Positions 63,329-64,000 of a stretch of 64,000 nucleotides of DNA are shown in pieces. Each line of letters opens with the position of its first letter. Position 1 is the stretch's first letter. Both the position numbers and the translations under genes were made by a program. The notes beneath the pieces were generated by a model. That model made no database searches. It was not told where the DNA came from and saw only the letters and a program-made list of their open reading frames with translations. The DNA comes from Roseibium sp. (lineage in GTDB: Bacteria; Pseudomonadota; Alphaproteobacteria; Rhizobiales; Stappiaceae): positions 1 to 64,000 of the forward strand of contig JAEPNV010000012.1 in NCBI GenBank assembly GCA_017643215.1. The letters run 5' to 3'.

Positions 63329-63733
63329 TGTCCTAAATCCTCGTCCATCTCCCCGCTCCGCCCGCCGCTGCGCGTTCATGCGCGGCCGGGCTTCTCGGCA
63401 CCCCCCATCCCCGGGGAGTGCGGGACGAGCGGCGCCGTTAAGCGGTGGTCTTGGTGGTCGTCGTGGTGCGTTTGGTCCGCGCGGCACGGTCGTGGCGGGA
63501 TACGGGCAGCGCGAAGGTCACGCGGCTGACCGCCGTCGTCATCACCGTCAGAATATCGGCGCCCAGCCGGGTCATGTTGTGTCGCTTTCCTCACCAAGAG
63601 TTCGGCGTGTTTTTGCGTTTGTGGTCGGATTTGTCAAGCGCCCGGCGGCCCCCACATCGCGGAGCGCGATGACGATGGTGCTTTCGGCCAAGCTGAGGCT
63701 TGAAAGACCCATTAAATCGAAATATCATGAATT
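63329..63733. other. 405-bp spacer between asd and the ArsR-type gene
   Basis: The spacer carries the asd promoter region, a small Thr/Arg-rich frame (63438-63575, minus) and an inverted repeat over the ArsR-type start. I see no other gene. The part from 63594 to 63720 holds no clear motif. Confidence 0.5.
63438..63575 (-). CDS. Small Thr/Arg-rich hypothetical peptide
   Basis: A 45-residue frame beginning MTRLGADILTVMTTAVSR and ending with a KRTTTTTKTTA tail. GAGGAAAG eight bases upstream of the ATG at 63575 is a good ribosome site, so it may be made. A short amphipathic first half and a basic second half are visible. It could be a leader-type ORF for asd, whose start is 109 bp downstream, or an independent small gene. 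No family recognised. Confidence 0.35.
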   Translation of the reverse strand: MTRLGADILTVMTTAVSRVTFALPVSRHDRAARTKRTTTTTKTTA

Positions 63734-63742
63734 ATGGATATT
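63721..63742. promoter_or_regulatory. Inverted repeat over the ArsR-type start codon
   Basis: AATATC (63721-63726) and GATATT (63737-63742) form a perfect inverted repeat with a 10-nt spacer that spans the ATG at 63734. ArsR/SmtB repressors bind such AT-rich repeats near their own start, so autoregulation is likely. Confidence 0.45.
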
Positions 63743-64000
63743 ATGAATGCGACGATGGCGTTCGCCGCCCTAAGCCAGCCGACGCGCTTGGCGGTGTTCC
63801 GGCTGTTGATCAAGGCCGGACCCGACGGGATGAGTGCGGGCGACATCGCCGAGGTGTTGAACGTGCGCCAAAACACCATGTCGGCCAATCTGGCGGTGCT
63901 GCTGAACGCCGGATTGTTGCGCAACGAGCGGCGCGGCCGGTCCATCCGGTACTCCGCCGACATGAATGGCGTGCGCGCTCTTTTGGCGTTTTTGATGTCC
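63734..64000 (+). CDS. ArsR/SmtB-family regulator (partial, cut by window edge)
   Basis: The first 89 residues of a winged-helix repressor: FAALSQPTRLAVFRLLIKAGPDGMSAGDIAEVLNVRQNTMSANLAVLLNAGLLRNERRGRSIRYSA. This is the ArsR fold, with the recognition helix around VRQNTMSANLAVL and the wing RRGRSIRYSAD. The typical CxC metal site of ArsR is not seen, so the effector is unknown. The gene runs past base 64000. A start at 63743 is possible too. Confidence 0.85.
   Translation, partial: MDIMNATMAFAALSQPTRLAVFRLLIKAGPDGMSAGDIAEVLNVRQNTMSANLAVLLNAGLLRNERRGRSIRYSADMNGVRALLAFLMS

Noticed and set aside
1..64000. Search for tRNA, rRNA, CRISPR arrays, insertion sequences and prophage genes.
   Set aside because: No cloverleaf, repeat-spacer array, transposase or phage protein was recognised by eye. 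A tRNA and repeat scan by software would settle this.

Overview
This 64 kb stretch is GC-rich chromosomal DNA from an alphaproteobacterium, most likely of the order Hyphomicrobiales (Rhizobiales). The evidence is gene content and order. These include ftsY-mtaB-dapF with a TGA/ATG overlap, an aminotransferase-ftsK-lolA string, ftsEX next to a zinc-ribbon membrane protein and hpt-cpdR, and a TIGR02302-type protein beside lysA-lptM-argH. Also present are a 1603-residue NAD-glutamate dehydrogenase, phaAB/phaR, and etfBA near a PduO-type adenosyltransferase and a HIG1-like small protein. I see no rRNA, tRNA, insertion sequence, prophage or CRISPR array, so this looks like a stable core region with a few accessory patches. 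Genus cannot be set from the sequence alone.

Layout. 0-10 kb: gamma-glutamyltransferase and a divergent GlcG/HbpS-like protein; ftsY, mtaB and dapF; an L,D-transpeptidase facing an OmpR-type regulator and a lone cyclic-nucleotide-binding protein; leuD, argC and an AhpD-like protein. 10-24 kb: giant glutamate dehydrogenase, an MFS carrier, purH, a heparinase II/III-family protein, rsmB, htpX, an SDHAF4-like assembly factor, a helical unknown and an SGNH hydrolase. 24-33 kb: a DapC-like aminotransferase overlapping ftsK, then lolA and a stand-alone ATP-grasp ligase; DUF1737 with a CoA-ester lyase; GNAT; DUF2125. 33-46 kb: ChaC-like cyclotransferase, plsC, YdcF-like protein, ftsEX, zinc-ribbon protein, hpt, cpdR, a TIGR02302 protein, lysA, lptM, argH and a TlpA-like thioredoxin. 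46-47 kb: an AT-rich island with three tiny proteins that share a C-terminal motif. 47-56 kb: acyl-CoA ligase, 3-hydroxyacyl-CoA dehydrogenase, etfA/etfB, rhomboid, PduO-type adenosyltransferase, HIG1-like protein, SDR, UbiH-type hydroxylase and TesB. 56-64 kb: phaB, phaA, phaR, an unknown protein, then sbtA-sbtB-beta-carbonic anhydrase, asd and the start of an ArsR-type regulator cut by the window edge.

How the genes work together. Several serve the aspartate/DAP/lysine and peptidoglycan route (asd, dapC-like, dapF, lysA, L,D-transpeptidase). Others serve division and cell-cycle control (ftsK, ftsEX, cpdR); two perfect TTAA-N7-TTAA CtrA-type boxes lie upstream of dapC-ftsK and ftsEX. A third group handles acyl-CoA and polyhydroxybutyrate metabolism (acyl-CoA ligase, HBDH, ETF, TesB, PhaA, PhaB, PhaR).

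Most unusual items: (1) an SbtA/SbtB/beta-carbonic anhydrase bicarbonate module like the cyanobacterial carbon-concentrating parts; (2) the three tiny proteins, one resembling the YjfB 'putative motility' family, ending in a common G-[LV]-G-x-x-V-D-[IV] tail; (3) a free-standing ATP-grasp protein that resembles the ATP-grasp core of cyanophycin synthetase; (4) several perfect palindromes in divergent promoter regions. All functional calls come from reading motifs by eye; no database search was run.
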